Part shown: positions 61,111 through 64,000 of the stretch, one piece after another
Layout of the letters: every line of letters begins with the position of its first letter
Numbering within the stretch: position 1 is the first letter of the stretch
From: Aphrophora alni
Taxonomy: Eukaryota; Arthropoda; Insecta; Hemiptera; Aphrophoridae
Reading direction: 5' to 3'
Assembly: GCA_963513935.1 (NCBI GenBank)
Contig: OY740770.1
Location: 88,817,413 to 88,881,412 of the forward strand
DNA length: 64,000 nucleotides
The notes under the pieces: generated by a model
What the model was told of the DNA's origin: nothing
The model's input: only the letters and a program-made list of their open reading frames with translations
Database searches by the model: none
Translations under genes and position numbers: made by a program

Positions 61111-62754
61111 CACTAAACAATTATTTAATAACCAGTTTTACTTAAAAGCATGACGAACGAAATAATTCATCATACAATCTTACCAATATGCTTCAATACG
61201 ACAATAGTATCTATATATTAAAAAAAAGATAAAATAGCAATTGATCTAACGTGCGTAATTTTGTGCTAAATCTAACCAAATCCGATTAGTTTAATCATAA
61301 TATGGTTTTAATATATTCTTATAGTGTGAGACAATAAAAGGTGAACATTCTACATTTATATATAAAATTATCTGAACTTCGAGTTGGAATTAAAATTTTC
61401 ACCGAGAATTATACACATGTAAACAGACAAAATTAATCTGGGCCATGTATTCTCTAATAGTGGATGCAATAATAAATATTTTAACTATCTCTTGTAATGA
61501 AACTTTAATTCGTTGTTTTAATATGATAATTTGTTTAACTTGGAAATTAAATCATTTGAACATGGCTTTTTGAGTTTTCGTTTGTTTGATGTAACAGTTA
61601 GGATTTGTAGTATTGTTAGGTTATTATAGATTATCTAATAATATGAATGATTTTATCTTAAACGGTATTTGAGTTGATTATAACATTTATTTACATATTA
61701 GACAGGAAACAAACATAGCTCCCAATAATATTGTATTTGATAACAATCTGTTTATATTTTAGAAGGCGAAACCAAAAGTGTAAAACTTAATAATAACTGA
61801 TCCAACCTACATACAATTAATTTAACTTATTTCTTCTCAAACAAGGAGATAATTTATGAGGTAAAAGATGGCCGATAATTATGGTTGTGGTTTTACTGCC
61901 TAGCAAAACAATCCGTAACGTTGGCCAAGTGGCTTTGAAGAGATAAACACTTGTTGCTGGGTAAAATAGCCCTTGTAAGGAAAATATATCATAACAGTCA
62001 ATTATATTCTAGGTTGGGATTTTTATAACTTTTCTACTATATTTTTTACAATACTAGCAAAAAAGATTTAGCTTAATATAATAATTCAATCCATAATCCA
62101 TTTGCGTCTTACCAATTTTTATTTGTAGTAGTGAACTGTTTTTCTCTTCACTTTTATTCTCAAAATGAGTCTTATTAAATTGCATGACATTTACAAATTT
62201 TTTTATTGTAATTAATTGTGGAATACCCGTATTAAAACAAAACTTCCTTATAAATATTGTAGCCAATATAATTTTAAATGCTGACTTTATCAATGATGTC
62301 ATTAACTGCATGTTTCACACCAGTTTCCAGTTATCTGTGATGTTAAATAAATGACGTACATTTTTCATAACTTAACTTGCATACTAGATTTGATTTTAGG
62401 AACAGACTTTTCTGGTTAAAGAATTTGTCATACCACCATATCTAAATAAAAAAAAGGTAAATAAAGCGAAATTATATTTATTGTAAAACCTCTAGAGCCG
62501 CCTTCAATATTATTATCAATAGACAAGAACGTGTTGCAAATTTTTTCTTTTGTGTAGATTCTGTGAACGTTTCATAGTCTCCACGTGCCAGTGCACATGA
62601 GAGACTCTTCAGATATTTAGAGTTTGATAGAAAATGTTTGATACTAACGTAAGCAATTTCAATAACAATTTATTTATGTATATAGGAAATTGTTCACCGT
62701 TTTCCTTTATCTTCAAATTGCGAAGTACAAAATGTGTAATTTTTTTATAAATCT

Positions 62755-62825
62755 TGAACTAGAAAGAAATGGCAAGAATGAAGAAGTTATTAAAAAATAG
62801 TTCGTAATTAATAACACAAATACAT
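62755..62825 (+). repeat. Conserved motif family, short type II-like copy
   Basis: AAATCTTGAACTAGAAAGAA, ATGGCAAGAATGAAGAAGTT and ATTAAAAAATAGTTCGTAAT follow the type II order, but the TTTAAGGAGC box is deleted and the end is eroded. Confidence 0.5.
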
Positions 62826-63344
62826 TGCATGAACGTTCTAATTCATAAATATATTCTTAAACATAAATATTTTCCTGGATACTGCTATTACATTTTAAAA
62901 TATAAATTTTGTATTTGCTATCAATATTTTCTTGATGGTAAAACTAAATAAAATCACTATTTACTTTGAAACTAGTTACCTAATACCGCGTAATTTAGTT
63001 TTACTTGTCGTTTGATAAGTTGATTACAAATACATAAATTGTTATCAATAAATTATTGAAATCTGTAGAGCTTATTTAGACACATTCGTTCTTTAATTAC
63101 ACTATAAAAACTTTTTTGAATCTTCACAGATAGAAACATCTCTGACGTCGATCAGAGGTAAAAGATCATGACGGTCACTGGCTGCTTACGTGTCATGCAG
63201 TTCATTGTAATTAAATTTTAATTTGAGGTTGTATATAGTACGACAGAACATTAGGTTACGTTGAAAGGAGAGCCTAAAGGGTTAAATAAACGACTCCAAG
63301 TACTGCGGCAATTATCATGTCCTAGTGCAACTATGCCTCTAACT

Positions 63345-63516
63345 CTAGACAAATAGATTTGTCCTCTCAATGAGTTTTAGTAGTTCACTCATTAGATCGT
63401 CCAACGATAATTCACCAGGAATTTGAAAGCCAAACACACTTGCCTTTTCTAATAAGAGTATCACAATCATAGATTATGTGACCTGCTTTGTCCTCAAAAG
63501 TGCAGTTATGCCAGTC
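63345..63516 (-). pseudogene. Non-LTR retrotransposon ORF2 C-terminus
   Basis: The minus strand carries the end of a LINE polyprotein. The first part reads DWHNCTFEDKAGHIIYDC, keeping the C-x-(n)-GH-x4-C zinc-knuckle layout that follows the reverse transcriptase in jockey/R1-like LINEs. It is followed by DTLIRKGKCV. After a frameshift near 63437 comes VFGFQIPGELSLDDLMSELL, then KLIERTNLFV and TAG at 63345-63347, a standard LINE ending. Sequence to the left would be its 3' UTR, to perhaps 63200. No poly(A) is obvious there. Upstream polymerase domains are absent, so the copy is 5'-truncated as LINE insertions usually are. Confidence 0.7.
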
Positions 63517-64000
63517 TATCCATACTCAGTGTTAAGTAAAGGAGGAAAATTTCTTACTAACTTGTTGATTGTAATGAATTAGAAGAGTTATATTTTTTGT
63601 AGTTCATGAATTACATCTCCAGTTGGATACATAATTGATGTTCATAAATGATCAAATATAAATTATTCCATGCAGTTATAATTGCGTCGGACGTAAAGCG
63701 ACAGATCAAGAATTGAAAAAAAAAAAAAAAAAAAAAAAAAACAGCTATACTAATGTATACTCCATGATCTTGCAAGTGGCAAGTAATCTTACATAAAGAG
63801 GTGAAATAAGATGAAAAACTATCGAACCTCTTTTATTGTCCAACCAATTTATATTCTGATATTAGAGGATTATATTCAACTTTTATATTTATGATGATAT
63901 CTGTAGATTTATGCAGATGGTATATACCAATAAACTGTCTGCAGTTCATAAGAATCTGTTACATTTTAACTGTCCTGTTTAATATAAATATAGTATTAGT
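63517..64000. other. No gene seen
   Basis: AT-rich sequence with a long A run at 63716-63741. No coding frame is supported. Confidence 0.5.
63716..63741. repeat. Poly(A) run, 26 bases
   Basis: An uninterrupted A26 preceded by CAGATCAAGAATTG. It could be the tail of a plus-strand retrocopy, but no body was recognised upstream. It is not the tail of the minus-strand LINE to its left. Confidence 0.85.

Larger units (their letters stand above)
60502..63344. other. No gene seen; motif copies
   Basis: AT-rich DNA with two copies of the dispersed motif family at 60.95 and 62.76 kb. The frame at 60798-61004 overlaps the first copy and is a chance translation of it. The 85-codon minus frame at 62.05 kb has no recognisable motif. 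Confidence 0.5.

Overview
This window is AT-rich eukaryotic DNA. By eye GC is about 30% or less, with many (AT)n and poly(A)/(T) tracts and no open frame above 87 codons. It looks like an insect or other arthropod. A short (CCTAA)n array at 39874-39905 is the insect-type TTAGG telomere repeat read on the other strand. There is a gypsy-like primer-binding site complementary to a tRNA-Ser 3' end, a piggyBac-type deletion derivative, pieces of non-LTR retrotransposons and a tRNA-headed SINE-like repeat. I cannot name the species, and I found no intact host protein gene.

Layout: 1-7461 is gene-free apart from simple repeats and one hairpin. 7462-9047 carries four decayed minus-strand coding segments with protein-like composition and few stops, of no family I recognise. 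16.9-17.4 kb has a plus-strand LINE reverse-transcriptase fragment. 18.8-22.0 kb has a 58-bp tandem duplication with T24, a long stem-loop next to a T-rich block, a loose inverted repeat and a near-perfect 223-bp foldback element.

26.4-29.6 kb has a minus-strand tRNA-Tyr-like SINE with a truncated second copy, then a 2.7-kb block (A). A diverged paralogue (B) lies at 36.08-36.46 plus 38.72-41.11 kb, split by about 2.26 kb that A lacks. Both blocks contain two related conserved motifs about 2 kb apart. Further copies of this motif family are scattered on both strands from 33 to 63 kb. 35.6 kb has a possible gypsy integrase tail. 41.7-42.3 kb has an orphan LTR, primer-binding site and leader.

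48.28-50.44 kb is a 2.15-kb satellite of a 7-bp unit (ACCACAC) with embedded longer variants. 53.87-55.16 kb is an internally deleted piggyBac element keeping the two ends of its transposase. 59.3-60.5 kb holds two more decayed coding segments. 63.35-63.52 kb is the 3' end of another LINE. The genes here do not form a pathway: the window is intergenic or intronic DNA built from dead mobile elements and repeats.
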